A DNA stretch of 64,000 bases from Micropterus salmoides (Eukaryota > Chordata > Actinopteri > Centrarchiformes > Centrarchidae), in the NCBI RefSeq assembly GCF_014851395.1, contig NW_024041150.1:27393225-27457224 (forward strand), read 5' to 3'. Below are positions 1-10,964 of the stretch, piece after piece; within the stretch, counting starts at the first letter, position 1, and every line of letters begins with the position of its first letter. The notes beneath the pieces are model-generated. The model saw only the letters and a program-made list of their open reading frames with translations. It searched no databases and was not told where the DNA came from. The translations under genes were made by a program, and so were the position numbers.

Positions 1-283
1 TCAAGGTCATGGGTTCAAACCAGTGGCCGACAGTACTGTGAAGATCGGGGATTACATTTTTACAGGATGAGATCTTCTACCGAAAGCCAATAAGATGCAG
101 TTGAAGTGATGCAGTAAGCTGGTATCGTGTGTTTTCAATAAAGGCACAGGTGGTCTATCTTAGATTTCCTTCTTTGGCTTCGTCATATAAATCAATCACT
201 TTGTGGGGTTTTTTTTTTTTGGTTTTATGATCTAGCTCCCATGGTTTTATTTTAAAAATCATTTAAATTTTTTTCTTCCACAG
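1..283. other. Netrin upstream intron, possible tRNA-derived SINE remnant at 1-145
   Basis: The stretch ends in a pyrimidine-rich tract and the acceptor of netrin exon 1, so it is intron. Positions 10-20 read GGGTTCAAACC, similar to a pol III B-box of a tRNA-derived SINE. No A-box or element ends are visible, so the SINE idea is weak. Confidence 0.3.
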
Positions 284-293
284 GCTGGATGAC

Positions 294-1767
294 ATGATGT
301 TACTGCCCTTTTCCCCTCCCCCCTACACCTCTCTCTTCCCTGTTTTCCTTCTACTCCTCCTTTTCCTTCCTCCATCCCTTGTCTCCTCTTCCCTTTCCCA
401 CACGCCGTTGAGCTGGACTTCGCCTCATGACCCCTGCTACCAACTAGACGGCCGCCCACGACACTGTCTGTCGGAGTTCATCAACGCCGCCTATGGCATC
501 CCCGTGAATGCTAGCCACTCGCTACAAGGGCCTGATTATGACAGCAACATCACCACCTTGACGGACCTCCACAACCCCCACAACCTCACCTGCTGGATGG
601 CCCACAGAGGTCCTGACACCGGAGAATGGGTCCTCACGCTACCTCTGGGCCGCCGCTTTGAGATCACCTACATAAGTTTGCAGTTCTGCCAGCAGGGGGA
701 GCCATCAGACCCCATCTCTATCTCCATCCTCAAGTCGATGGACTATGGGCGGACCTGGAGACCAATGCAGCACTACTCCAGTGACTGCCTTGGGAACTTC
801 GGGCTGCCCTCCCAGACGGTGGCCCAGACAAGGCACCAAGAAACAGAGCCGCTCTGCTCAGACCCTCGCCCACTGCAAAAGCAAAGGGGCGGCATGGTAT
901 TGGCCTTCTCCACCTTGGACGGACGGCCATCCTCTCCTGATTTTGACCACAGCCACACCCTCCAGGACTGGGTGACGGCCACGGACATCCGTGTGGTCTT
1001 CCACCAGGTGTCCAAAGACGCCAAGGTGGGCAACATGGATACGAAAGAAGAAGCACGATGGCGTGATGGTGCAGAAGATGACAGAGGGACTGGGCTTCTG
1101 AGGTGGAGATCGGGCCACAAGGGGCGCACTGGAGATCAGGTCGCCAAGTTAAACACAGATAATACACTGGCATTTTTTGAAAGGGAGACAAAAAACTCAG
1201 AGATAAGGGGGGGGAACAAAGGGGAGAAAGTGGACAAACATGGAAGGAAGGGTCATTATAAAGGGTCCAGTCAGGACGAAGATGGACACAATGTGACCAG
1301 CAAAGAAGGGGGCGATAGTTTTAGTTCGGACACATTTGCTTCATCAAAGAAAGGCGGGAAAGGCAGAGGGCGAGGCCGCAAGAAGGAACACAATCATTGG
1401 CTGCCTTGCCCAAATGGAGACTGCAATTGGACAGTTGAGGGGCAGAGCAGGAGCAACAAGGGGCGGGAACTGAGGAAGAGGAGGAACAATATGCTCAACA
1501 CAAAGCAAAGCTCCAGGAATCTGCAGGTGGCCCCACCCTCTGCTTTTACCTCTGCTGTCCGAGCTCCTCTAGCCCTCTCTGACCTGCAAGTTGGCGGCCG
1601 GTGTAAATGTAACGGACATGCTTCCAGGTGTCGGCGTGACGACACAGGCCGAGCGATGTGCGTGTGCAAGCATCACACAGCAGGGCCAGACTGTGACATG
1701 TGCGAGGATTTCTACTGCGACAGACCATGGCATCGAGCTACACCCACACACCCAAACCCCTGTGTTG
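294..1767 (+). CDS. Netrin coding exon 1: signal peptide, LN domain, basic insert, LE1
   Basis: The acceptor cttccacag ends at 283, the ATG is at 294 and the donor GTGAGT begins at 1768. Residues about 12-30 form the hydrophobic signal core. The LN domain runs from DPCYQ to the DWVTATDIRVVF motif near residue 235. Residues about 238-430 are mostly Lys/Arg/Gly/Asp/Ser with NVTS and NWTV sequons. LE1 begins at Cys437 and is completed by exon 2. The open frame is uninterrupted across the insert, so it reads as exon, although a stop-free retained intron in phase cannot be excluded without transcripts. Confidence 0.9.
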
Positions 1768-4700
1768 GTGAGTCCTGGATTCTTTTGCTGAATGAAAATG
1801 TAAAAAATGTGTTATGTTATTTACACATTGCATGTCTTGTCATGGTTTTAGATAACAAAATAAACATACGCAACACAAGACATACTACAAAAAGAAACTA
1901 CAACCACACAAAAGGTAGAAAGGGGGGGTGTCATGTTCTATTTAGTTATATAGGTTTTTTTTACTTTCCTATAGTATAAATGTCTCTGATCCATTTAAGT
2001 GATACTCCAGAGATACAGCACTGCCCCTCCATAAAGCTGGGGGACAGATACAATCTTTGCATCATTGCAGCAGAGGACAAAATGGATCCCACTTTTCCCA
2101 TAATGCACGTGTCTTTATAGACCCTCACTGAGTGAATACCCATGTCTTTCAAACTCCACACTGACACAGGCTTTCTGCTATAAACGAGTAGTCTCCAAGT
2201 CCAGTTGAGATAACATCATCAGGGTTATTTTCTCAGCCACAGAAGAAACGATACACCTGTTTTAGTAGAACTCCGCATGACAAGAAAACTGAACTTTATA
2301 GCTTGGCTTGTCCCCACAGACACATAAAGTCTCTCTCTCTCATTTCTTCCTGTCATTTTTCTGCTGTCGACTCTCTAATAAAAGCATAAAATGCACCAAA
2401 AATACTTTAAAAAAGAGATGAACTCCAAAGAAGTCACATGTGTGATGGCATCTTCATTACTAACCAACACAACAATCCAAAACATTGGATATGAGATCCT
2501 GTGATGATCATTTTCTTTATTGGTATTTATTATTTCTCTCCCATGTCCAGCCTGTGAGTGTAACGGCCATTCAAACAAGTGCCGCTTCAGCATGGAGGTG
2601 TTCCAGCAGTCGGGCCGGCGTAGCGGAGGTGTGTGTCAGAAGTGTCGCCACCACACGGCCGGGCGCCACTGCCAGTACTGCCAGAATGGATACACTCGCG
2701 ACCACAGCAAGCCGTTGAACCACCGCAAGGCCTGCCAATGTAGGTCACTAGATGTGTGTTTACAGTATGAGTGTGTGAAGCGGAAGAAGGAAGTGTATTA
2801 TTGTATTTGTGCATGTGTGGGTGAACAACATGTAACTTTGATAACTAACTGTGCATTCCTGAAAGATGAAAAGCGTGTGCGAGGCAGTGTTTATGTCTGA
2901 CGGGCTGACTACATGTCTCTGTGTGCCCACTCTGTCTCAGTCCGGGCGTATAAGTGTTTATGGGGTGGTTACATTGTGAGAGTGGGCAGCTATTCCTGTT
3001 AGCGATGCACACACAAAAACACACGCACCCCACTGAGCTGCCACCTGTAACCCCATCATTACCGCAGGTTGGCATCTGCCGTGACCCCTGACCTTTGACT
3101 GGTCACATGTCCTAAGGGACTGTGACACTCTGGCATGCTCATGGGGAAGCTTGACCACAGGCGTAATATATCCAAAGTTAATGGGCTCCCTTTGAGCTTG
3201 ACACAGAGATGAAAAAAAATATGCCAATATTAAACATCCCCATGTTTTATCACTTTTTATGCATGAAACAAAAGCAAACTGTAAATTTTCTACCACACAG
3301 TCTTACATCTCAGCTTTGATTTAGTGATGCTATATTTCACAGAGTTAGCCTTCAGCGACCAATTACTCATTTTCTCCAGTCAGGTTGTTTGGGCTCATTG
3401 TAAGGATTTGTGTAAACATTACTAGACTGTGAACAGAGCTGCTGAAGTGCGGCTTCCTCTCTCTATCTGTCTTCTCTCATTGGGTCTTATCCTGTGAAAG
3501 CACTAGTAAATAAAAAGCTTTGCAGTGTAAACCATAGCAAATCCAGGCAGTAATCATTATACAGCATCACAACAGCCAACATTAAGAACAAAACAGAAAA
3601 TTTAAGTTTAAGTATGGGATTGGTCTCCATCTTGATAAAGACTGATGGGCTAAAGCCATCTGGGAATAAGTCCAGGTCCTTATTGTTCTATCCCTGATAA
3701 ATGCTGATATATTAGTGTTGTCAGGGAACAAAATCATCCCTGTCATCACGTGATATTCAGTTGATAGCCCAATGGAGGAATTTGTCTTTGTTTACCCAAC
3801 AAGACAGCGACAAAATAGATTTTATGGTGTGAGTACAGGTCTCGGGTCTTTTCTCAAGGACACTCCCTCCGGACGGATGCTGTCGAGGAGGATTAAATCT
3901 GGGTCCTGTTCTTGATGGATGGTCTTCTGTTGACCTGTCTGTTGTTTGTGCAGTAGTCACAGGCACATGTTCTTGCTTAATATATCTTTAACTTGCTTTC
4001 TCGATGCCCGCTCCTCCACAAAGCCATGGCACCTCAACCAAATACACTTGCTTGCCCATTTCATATTCATACAAATGAAACACATTTACATGTGGAAGCT
4101 CCCCATCGCAACCACAGTCGTCTGCGGTTGGCCACTGATATCCCTCACTGGGTTTCTGAACCACCAAAATGACTACTACTTGAAAGCTGCACTACTTTGT
4201 ATGGCGAATTGTCGCATCTGCAGTTCCCTCTGGTCTATGGAGCATTTTAGCATCTTTTAATGGGAGTAACAAACCAATGTACGCTACCTGCCCAGCACCA
4301 CAAAGCAGACAGGCAAAGTTAGCTAATGAACACGTTGGAGCATTTAGCATCTAAAGAGCCAGAAATTTCCCTCAGAAGTGGGTAGTGACTAATACAGAGA
4401 TAAAAGGAGGGTGTTGCTAACGCTTCACTACATTAACTCCAAAGGTGATAACTTGTCTATTGGACTTTCAGCTTGGTTTGTTGCCCCCAAGTAGCGCAAA
4501 GAAATAATTAATTATTGCTACCTCAAGGCTAGTCAGTATCACATCTGTGAGCTTCTCATTCTCTTTTTCAGCGTGTCAGTGCCATCCTTTGGGAGCAGTG
4601 GGTAGCTGGTGTAACCAGACATCAGGTCAGTGTCTGTGTCGAGAAGGGGTAACCGGCCTCAGGTGTAACCGCTGTGCCCCGGGATACAAACAGGGCAAGT

Positions 4701-6851
4701 CCCCCCTGCGGCCCTGCATACGTAAGTCACCTACTAGGATCAATGTTTATTCAGAATCTACAAATAATGGCAGCTGTCTCCGAGAAGCAATGGCAGAAGG
4801 AGCATGACGTTTAGCCCCGAAAACACATTTGGAGAGGAGGTCCCCAATCCCCGAGTCTGATTTGCCTAAACTTAACCAAAATTTTACCATTAAGGGGACA
4901 CATCAGAAAACAGTCTTGCATTTATGATTATCAACCGTGCGTCCAATCAGAAAATATGGGTAGCTTTGGAAGTCAGTTCCAGCCGATTTTGTTGTTTATG
5001 TTGGATGACTTGTTTTAATATGGATTATGAGTCTTAACTTATCTGTACAAAAAGTTATCTTTGTGTTTGATGCATGTAATCTTAAATAAAATAAATAAAT
5101 CACAGACTTTTAATAGTTAGTTGTCAGTCATGACAAAGTTAATTTCTCCTTCAACCTGATTCGCTTGTGGCCTAAATGGATTAAACCTCCTATCAAGCTC
5201 CCTGAGCCTTTATCAAGTAGTAGCTCAATATAAAAGGGGCCGCTGCTGTCCAGACTAATTTGAACCAATCTCCCAGCGTGTCCCCTTTTCATCATCCCTC
5301 GAGACGGTTTCCATAGCAGCGTTAACATGAGCTGACCTCTACAGGGAAACCTCATCTCCAGCTGATCTGTGATCAGCGTCAGATCAAGTGGATTGTTGCT
5401 ACTCATATCTCTTTGCCTGGCCAACACTGAACTTCAGCAATGAGCGCTAATCCACGTGTGCTTCCCGGCTAATCGTACGAGTGCCGACAACTACACAGGC
5501 ACTGACTCTGTGTAAGCCCCAATCAGGTGACATAGGGAGCCAGAGGCGGCGAGCTTCACACCTGTTGTGCAGCTCAAAACGTCCCCCATCACAGGGCCCA
5601 GACTCATAACTCTCCCAGTGAAAGGAGTGAGTGAAAGAAAACCTTGTTTGTTTTTACTGCCAGACCATCTCAGGCTATGTTTAGCATCTCCCCCCACCAC
5701 CACCTCTAACACCTCCTCTCATCAGACAGACGAAAAGGCACGCAGCGGCACAGGCTAAACTTAAAGTTAGCCTCCACTGAACTTTTTTATCTGCACCATG
5801 AGCAGCACAGGAAGTCCACATGTTTAAATGTGTCTCTAAAGTCCTCCTATACAAGGGTAAAACACAGTAACTACATATTTAGGTAAAGACAGACAACAAG
5901 CCAACCAAAGCAAGAGAGTAAAAGGATAGCTTGTGAGATAGCCACAGTTAGCTAAAGCTAAAGCTAAAGCTAAAACTTAATTTACTTACTGCTTACTTAT
6001 TGTTAACTGTAAATGAAAAATATCCATTTTGAATAACTGACTTACTAATCTTGGCAATTCACTTGGTTTTCCACATAATAAATTGAGGCTGTAGCTGAAT
6101 CCAACCATGATGGAGAAAACCCGCAGCTAAACTCCTGCTAAGCTAACGTAACCAACTTGTTGTGATTCAAGTGAAGAGCTACCTTTGAATTTACTTATAA
6201 ATTATATCATTGTAAATTAATTTAATTTAGTTTAATCTCAATAATAGGAGGAAAGACACCTGGCAAACAGTTACATTTAATTTCTATGGCCTACGAAACA
6301 TAAATAATCAATAAAATAAATGTTCTTAAACAAAATAGTTGTACATTTTGATGGTACTGCATTTAAAGGTTATCCAAAGTGCAGTAACTGCATTTTAGGT
6401 ATTATACAGTATATGTTATAGTCAGATTTTGATCAGATATCTTGGTTCAAATCATAATTTGTCCCCATTTTATAGACTGTATTCCAAAGTTTGTGTACAA
6501 CTGCTTGTACAATATTTTAAGTCACACAGGAACATTATATATTCCTCACAGCAAGAAATTCAAATATGTTTTATCTTTGTATCAGTAACAAAAACTCTGG
6601 TATTGTGTAGGTGCACTAGTATATAAAAAATTCGGTACCCATAGTCCTGCATCCCTCATTTGCCTAATTTTGACATCTCACATAATTTACATAAATATAT
6701 ATAGGCTACGCACAAACCCACAGGACCTTCCCGTTTTTTAAAAGTGGGGACAGTCAGCTGGGTGGGGGTGTAGGGTATCACTGGCCCAGTTGTGTCAGAG
6801 AGGACAGGACATGGATGGGGGAAAGAGTGTGTGACCTTAGTAAAATATGGC

Positions 6852-6895
<44 letters not shown>

Positions 6896-9153
6896 TTTAT
6901 AGGAGGCCTGGATAATGTATGTGCAGACCAGCAGGTTGTTCACACACACTCACACACACTCACACACACTCAGGCAAACTTTATTACTCCTTCTGTTTAA
7001 TGTTTGAGACAAAACGAGACAAAAAGTGATAGTTTGACCTTACTAAATTACAGAAAGTAAAGTGTGTGTCTTTGTGAGCGTCAGAGAGTGTGTTTTCCAG
7101 CCCATAAAAAAGGGACCACACGCACTCACTTTTGACACTTGCTTATCTTCTGTGCAGACATGCCCCACGCACCGAGAGGCATTCAAGCATAGTGTGCATA
7201 ACACACGCAGTCTGCAACAACCTGACAGCTCATGTAGGTAGGCTGAAGCGCCTCTCTGTGTGTCTTTTCCTGTCACCTGTCTGAAACTGTGTTTATGTTT
7301 GCAGGAATTCAAGAGGTCGCTCCGACCCCAGTGTACCAACCTCAATACAGCATAGGTGAGAAATGACACTGGCTTAAATATTATAACCTATCAATAAACA
7401 CACATAGTAGGCTACCTGCATTTTTCCACAATGATTTATCATATTTATATTAAGTAGGGTTGGGCAATATGACAATATATACAGTGAGATGAAATAGTTT
7501 AAATGGAAAATCTACCATCAGACTATTTATACAATGGTAAAGTAAGCCCATACTGTTGTTATTGTATGTATAAACAGCAAGACCTTGATAAATGATTTAA
7601 CCATTTCCTCTAATGTTAGGTGTATGATAATGGCAATCTATTTTTCTTTCAGCCCAACTACAGATTCATCACCCCCATCTTATATCTATTTATCTCTTTT
7701 GATCTTGTTGTAAATCACCTGGTTATAAAATGTGCTAGACAAAATGTATATTCTTATTTAGAGACTCAGAAGTGAAAATAATGCCTTTACCACAATAACA
7801 GAACAGTTGACTCTGTAAACTTCCTTTTAAACCAGTTGATGTCCTCTCGTGTACAGCATGCATATTTAAAGCACTTCTATGGAATCATATATCAAAATAA
7901 AAAACTTCTCTGAAGCCTTGCCATGGGCCACATTTTTTTTAATCAAGGGGTCCTTGAATTGAGAAACTGTTTCGGGAGCTCCTGCTGTGTCTCATCATGC
8001 AGTAGCTAACCACTCCCTCCTAGTGGCGGCTTGAGGAATGTCCCACCTGCTGCAGCCGAGGTCATCTGTTAGTCACAGGATACTGTGATGACAAATACAA
8101 GCAGCCATATTGTAATTAGGGGAAAAGACATGTGCTGATATGCCTGCTATGAAATGATACCCTCTCATTTGATGCATTCTCGCTCCCTCTGTTATAGCGG
8201 AGGAGTGTGTTTCATACTGCCAGCCCTCTCAGGTTAAAGTCAGGATGAACTTGGAGACCTATTGTCTCAAGGACTACGGTTAGTGTTGTGTTTTTTTTAA
8301 GTTATTACCTTGTCAAAAGTGATAATTTAGAAATATAAAACAAATGTATTTACGTATAAAATTAATGCAATTTTAATCAAATGTAAACTACTGTAAATTT
8401 AATGACTGAAACCAAATTTGTATCATGTAAAACCTAAATATTTAAAGTAAAGATTAAAAGAAAGAAAATAATTGAACAAAATTATGAAAATATATACATT
8501 AATAATTATATAATTTAAACAGTGTTATTCTATATATTGCATCTCTGTCTTTGCCAGTGCTGAAGGTGCAGGTGAGAGGAATGGAGCGTTCAGGTCCCTG
8601 GTGGCAGTTCTCCATCTCAGTCCAAACCGTCTTCCGCACAGGGTCCACCTCCCGCGTTCGTAGGGGCCCCCACTCCCTCTGGGTCCCTGACCGCGATCTT
8701 GGCTGCGGCTGCCCCGCCCTGCATGTGGGCCGGACCTTCCTCCTGATTGGTGCAGAGGAAGGGCAGCGGGGCTGGGGGCCTGAGGAGAGTCGCCTGGTGG
8801 CAGACCGCTCCACCCTGGCCCTCCAGTGGCGGGAACACTGGAGCCCCAAACTGAGGGGCTTCCGGGGGCAGGACAAGAGGGGCCGCTGCCCGCCAAAATC
8901 CCCCAACAACCACCAGCACCACCATCACAGGGAACAAACAAAGCCCCAGTCTGGGTACATCCCCCCTCACCTGCTGACTGAGAAAGACACGGAGCCTCGC
9001 AGTGTGAACACACACTCTGTGAACGTGGCTGACACTCAGACCTCAGTGGTGCTGCACACACACTCTCACACAGACGCTGAGGTCAAATCCACAAAGGCAA
9101 CCTCCTCGCCAACTCTACCCTTTCTGGTGTGCTCTACTCAAGGTCCTGGATGA
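294..9153 (+). CDS. Netrin (laminin-type secreted guidance cue) with enlarged linker and C-terminus
   Basis: Six coding exons join in phase: 294-1767, 2551-2739, 4572-4721, 7305-7355, 8198-8278, 8558-9153 (2541 nt, 846 residues). Domain order is signal peptide (about residues 1-33), laminin N-terminal (LN) domain to about residue 240, three laminin EGF (LE) modules starting at Cys437, then an NTR/C345C domain. This is the canonical netrin layout of a secreted axon-guidance ligand for DCC/UNC5-type receptors. The phrase DLQVGGRCKCNGHASRC at the LN-LE1 border and SGRRSGGVC in LE2 are netrin hallmarks. Known netrins are about 600 residues; the excess here is an in-frame block of about 170 basic residues before LE1 and an 87-residue tail after the last NTR cysteine. 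I chose the first of two adjacent ATGs, 10 nt after an acceptor, so a 5'UTR exon lies upstream. It resembles the netrin-2/NTN3 class more than netrin-4; the exact orthologue is not settled. Confidence 0.93.
1768..2550. other. Netrin intron 1
   Basis: GT-AG intron between LE1 and LE2 exons. AT-rich, with no recognisable element or gene. Confidence 0.7.
2551..2739 (+). CDS. Netrin coding exon 2: LE2
   Basis: The acceptor ccatgtccag ends at 2550 and the donor gtaggt starts at 2740. The split codon completes Ala of CVACECNGHSNKCRF. The exon encodes one laminin EGF module with the netrin phrases SGRRSGGVC and CRHHTAGRHC. Confidence 0.93.
2740..4571. other. Netrin intron 2, with a DR1-type motif
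   Basis: Mostly non-repetitive intron sequence. It contains one nuclear-receptor-like direct repeat at 3082-3094, listed separately. No other coding signal was seen. Confidence 0.65.
3082..3094 (-). promoter_or_regulatory. DR1 nuclear-receptor-type motif
   Basis: On the minus strand this reads AGGTCA-G-GGGTCA, two hexamer half-sites spaced by 1 bp, the form bound by RXR/HNF4/COUP-TF-type receptors. It is intronic in the netrin gene. An identical 13-mer occurs at 15082-15094. Short motifs arise by chance, so occupancy is unproven. Confidence 0.3.
4572..4721 (+). CDS. Netrin coding exon 3: LE3
   Basis: The acceptor ctctttttcag ends at 4571 and the donor GTAAGT begins at 4722. It encodes CQCHPLGAVGSWCNQTSGQC and the GVTGLRCNRCAPGY motif typical of netrin LE3. 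The codon across the exon 2/3 join reads Ser where other netrins often have Ala. Confidence 0.93.
4722..7304. other. Netrin intron 3, includes a candidate conserved non-coding block at 5130-5720
   Basis: The largest netrin intron. Positions 5130-5720 are high-complexity and balanced in composition between AT-rich flanks, and do not resemble any element I know, so they are a candidate enhancer. A short AGCTAA hexamer array lies at about 5950-5974, and a CT/CA microsatellite at 6856-6894. Confidence 0.5.
7305..7355 (+). CDS. Netrin coding exon 4: short linker
   Basis: This 51-nt exon lies between acceptor atgtttgcag and donor GTGAGA. It encodes IQEVAPTPVYQPQYSI, the proline-rich linker between LE3 and the NTR domain. 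Both flanking phases agree, which supports the exon despite its size. Confidence 0.8.
   Translation, partial: EFKRSLRPQCTNLNTA
7356..8197. other. Netrin intron 4
   Basis: GT-AG intron between the linker exon and the first NTR exon. AT-rich, with nothing recognised. Confidence 0.65.
8198..8278 (+). CDS. Netrin coding exon 5: start of NTR domain
   Basis: This 81-nt exon lies between acceptor ctgttatag and donor GTTAGT. It encodes EECVSYCQPSQVKVRMNLE and then TYCLKDY, the first cysteines and beta strands of the netrin C345C module. Confidence 0.9.
8558..9153 (+). CDS. Netrin coding exon 6: NTR domain and 87-residue tail
   Basis: The acceptor tctttgccag ends at 8557 and the stop TGA is at 9151-9153. 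The exon completes the NTR fold (SLWVPDRDLGCGCP, LVADRSTLALQWREHW and a final GRC cysteine at 8887-8889). Netrins usually end just after this cysteine. Here 87 more residues follow, with a His-rich stretch (HQHHHH) and Ser/Thr/His-rich sequence. Confidence 0.92.
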
Positions 9154-9253
9154 AAAACAAAAACCACAAGGAGATAACAGGAGTTTTTATAATCCACTTT
9201 CTGGATATTCTGCAAAAAGAGAAAAACTACAAGAAAAGTGCTCTTTTTTTACA

Positions 9254-9280
9254 GTTTCTCCTGAAGGTTTCAGGAGAAAC
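9254..9280 (+). promoter_or_regulatory. Perfect 12-bp stem-loop in presumed netrin 3'UTR
   Basis: GTTTCTCCTGAA, a 3-nt loop (GGT) and the exact reverse complement TTCAGGAGAAAC, 100 nt after the stop codon. It could form a stable RNA hairpin in the netrin 3'UTR. Function is unknown. Confidence 0.5.
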
Positions 9281-9775
9281 AGGCCTGACTTTGCTTCAGT
9301 GAAACTCCACAACACACATAAACACTAACACCTGTTATGTGATGTTCAAACGCTTATCTAAAAATGTGAAGAAACACACATTTCTTGTTTTATCTTTTAT
9401 CTTGGAGGGTAAAGGTCAACTTTCAATGATAAAAATATTCTAAAATTCAGCACAATTGGTGCTATTTGAAAAATTTTAATTTTAATATTTTCTTCTAAAG
9501 AAGCTTTTGAAAATTAAAATCTGACTAAACTCTGACTGAAATGCCATGCGGTATTGTTGTCTTATGAGGACATGTTTTAAGTATTGTTTGAATCATATTT
9601 ATTCATTTCACACACACACAAAAATCAAGAGAGAAAACTCACCATCTAAATAAATAACTTAAAATACTGAATGTGCAGATTTAGCAAAATTATTAAAAGG
9701 GTAAAATTTCTACCTCACATTAGACATACAACAAAATGTAAAAGTTTTTTCAGAAATGTGATGTTTCCTTTTTTA

Positions 9776-9781
9776 AATAAA
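9776..9781 (+). terminator. Candidate netrin poly(A) signal
   Basis: AATAAA lies about 620 nt after the netrin stop. Other AATAAA-like strings occur in this AT-rich stretch (for example near 9887), so the site in use is uncertain. Confidence 0.3.
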
Positions 9782-10877
9782 GAGTGGCCATGGTACATAC
9801 ATATTTTTTTACTTCAAATCCATACTATATCCTTGAGTTTGTATTTTTATTTCTCATATTTAATTTTGAAATTAACATATATTTAAATAAAATGTAATAG
9901 TCCTCACCAAGAAAAAAAGTTTTAAAAAAATTGTTTTTTATTTCCTGGGAGCAATAATAACAACCAATGTTTTGAAACAGACCCCAAGTTTTTAAATAAT
10001 ATATACATAGGCATCCACCAAACAGTTGAGACGCTCACAATATAGCATTAATTATACTAATAATATGAATAGATTCTTGGGAATTTTTTAGTATAAGGGC
10101 CAGAAAAGTGCGTGGCCTAGCACCAGAACATTTTTAGTGTCCATCTACTATTTGTAAAACAGAATAAAAATCTGAATTACAAACCATGTACTGTTACAAT
10201 GCTAGTAACATGTTTACCAACATATGTCAATTTATTACCATGGAATTCGTAGTAATACTGGCATTCTTTCTACATATTTATTCTAGATATTTACCATATT
10301 TACAGTACTTTGAAAACATCTCAGAAAATGGTGAAAAATCTTACTGGTAAATATTTTCATAAAACATATTATGAAATAACGTTTGTTTTTAGACAATAAA
10401 AACTCATTCTCACTCACTCAATGATTTCTGCATATAAATAATAGAATAACATTAAATGCATGATATTAACAACAACTAATTACCAAAAAAAATTTTTTAC
10501 TTGTAGCAGATTGTTAATTTGAAATACATTAGCTTAGCTTCACTTGCTTTACCATAAAATAACAAAATACCTGTTTGAAAGACTTTTATTGTTGTACAAA
10601 ATTAATCAGTTCTGTTCAGTAATACCTCTGAAACTACAATTTGTCAAAAAAATTAATATTAATATGGAAAATTCCACCAAACATAGTATTCATGTCTGGA
10701 CTAACCATTTTGGTAACCAACTTTCTGTAAGGAGGCAAACTGAAAATGCATATTATATGTATGTATATGTATTTCTTAACTAATGCTCCAAACCTAGTAT
10801 TGCGCACCTGTATTATATCCACAACTTACATTATTCTCGAATAGACTCTTTTCTGGATTTTCCCTCTTCACAGGTCA

Positions 10878-10879
<2 letters not shown>

Positions 10880-10962
<83 letters not shown>
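10880..10962. repeat. (CA)n microsatellite
   Basis: About 41 uninterrupted CA units, among the longest pure dinucleotide tracts in the window. Confidence 0.98.

Positions 10963-10964
<2 letters not shown>

Noticed and set aside
10..20. tRNA gene suggested by GGGTTCAAACC
   Set aside because: No A-box, acceptor stem or cloverleaf can be built; at best a SINE remnant.
730..1191. 153-codon minus-strand open frame across netrin exon 1
   Set aside because: It is antisense to a clear netrin reading frame and has no family features.
8499..9061. Long minus-strand open frames across netrin exon 6
   Set aside because: Antisense shadows of GC-rich NTR coding sequence.
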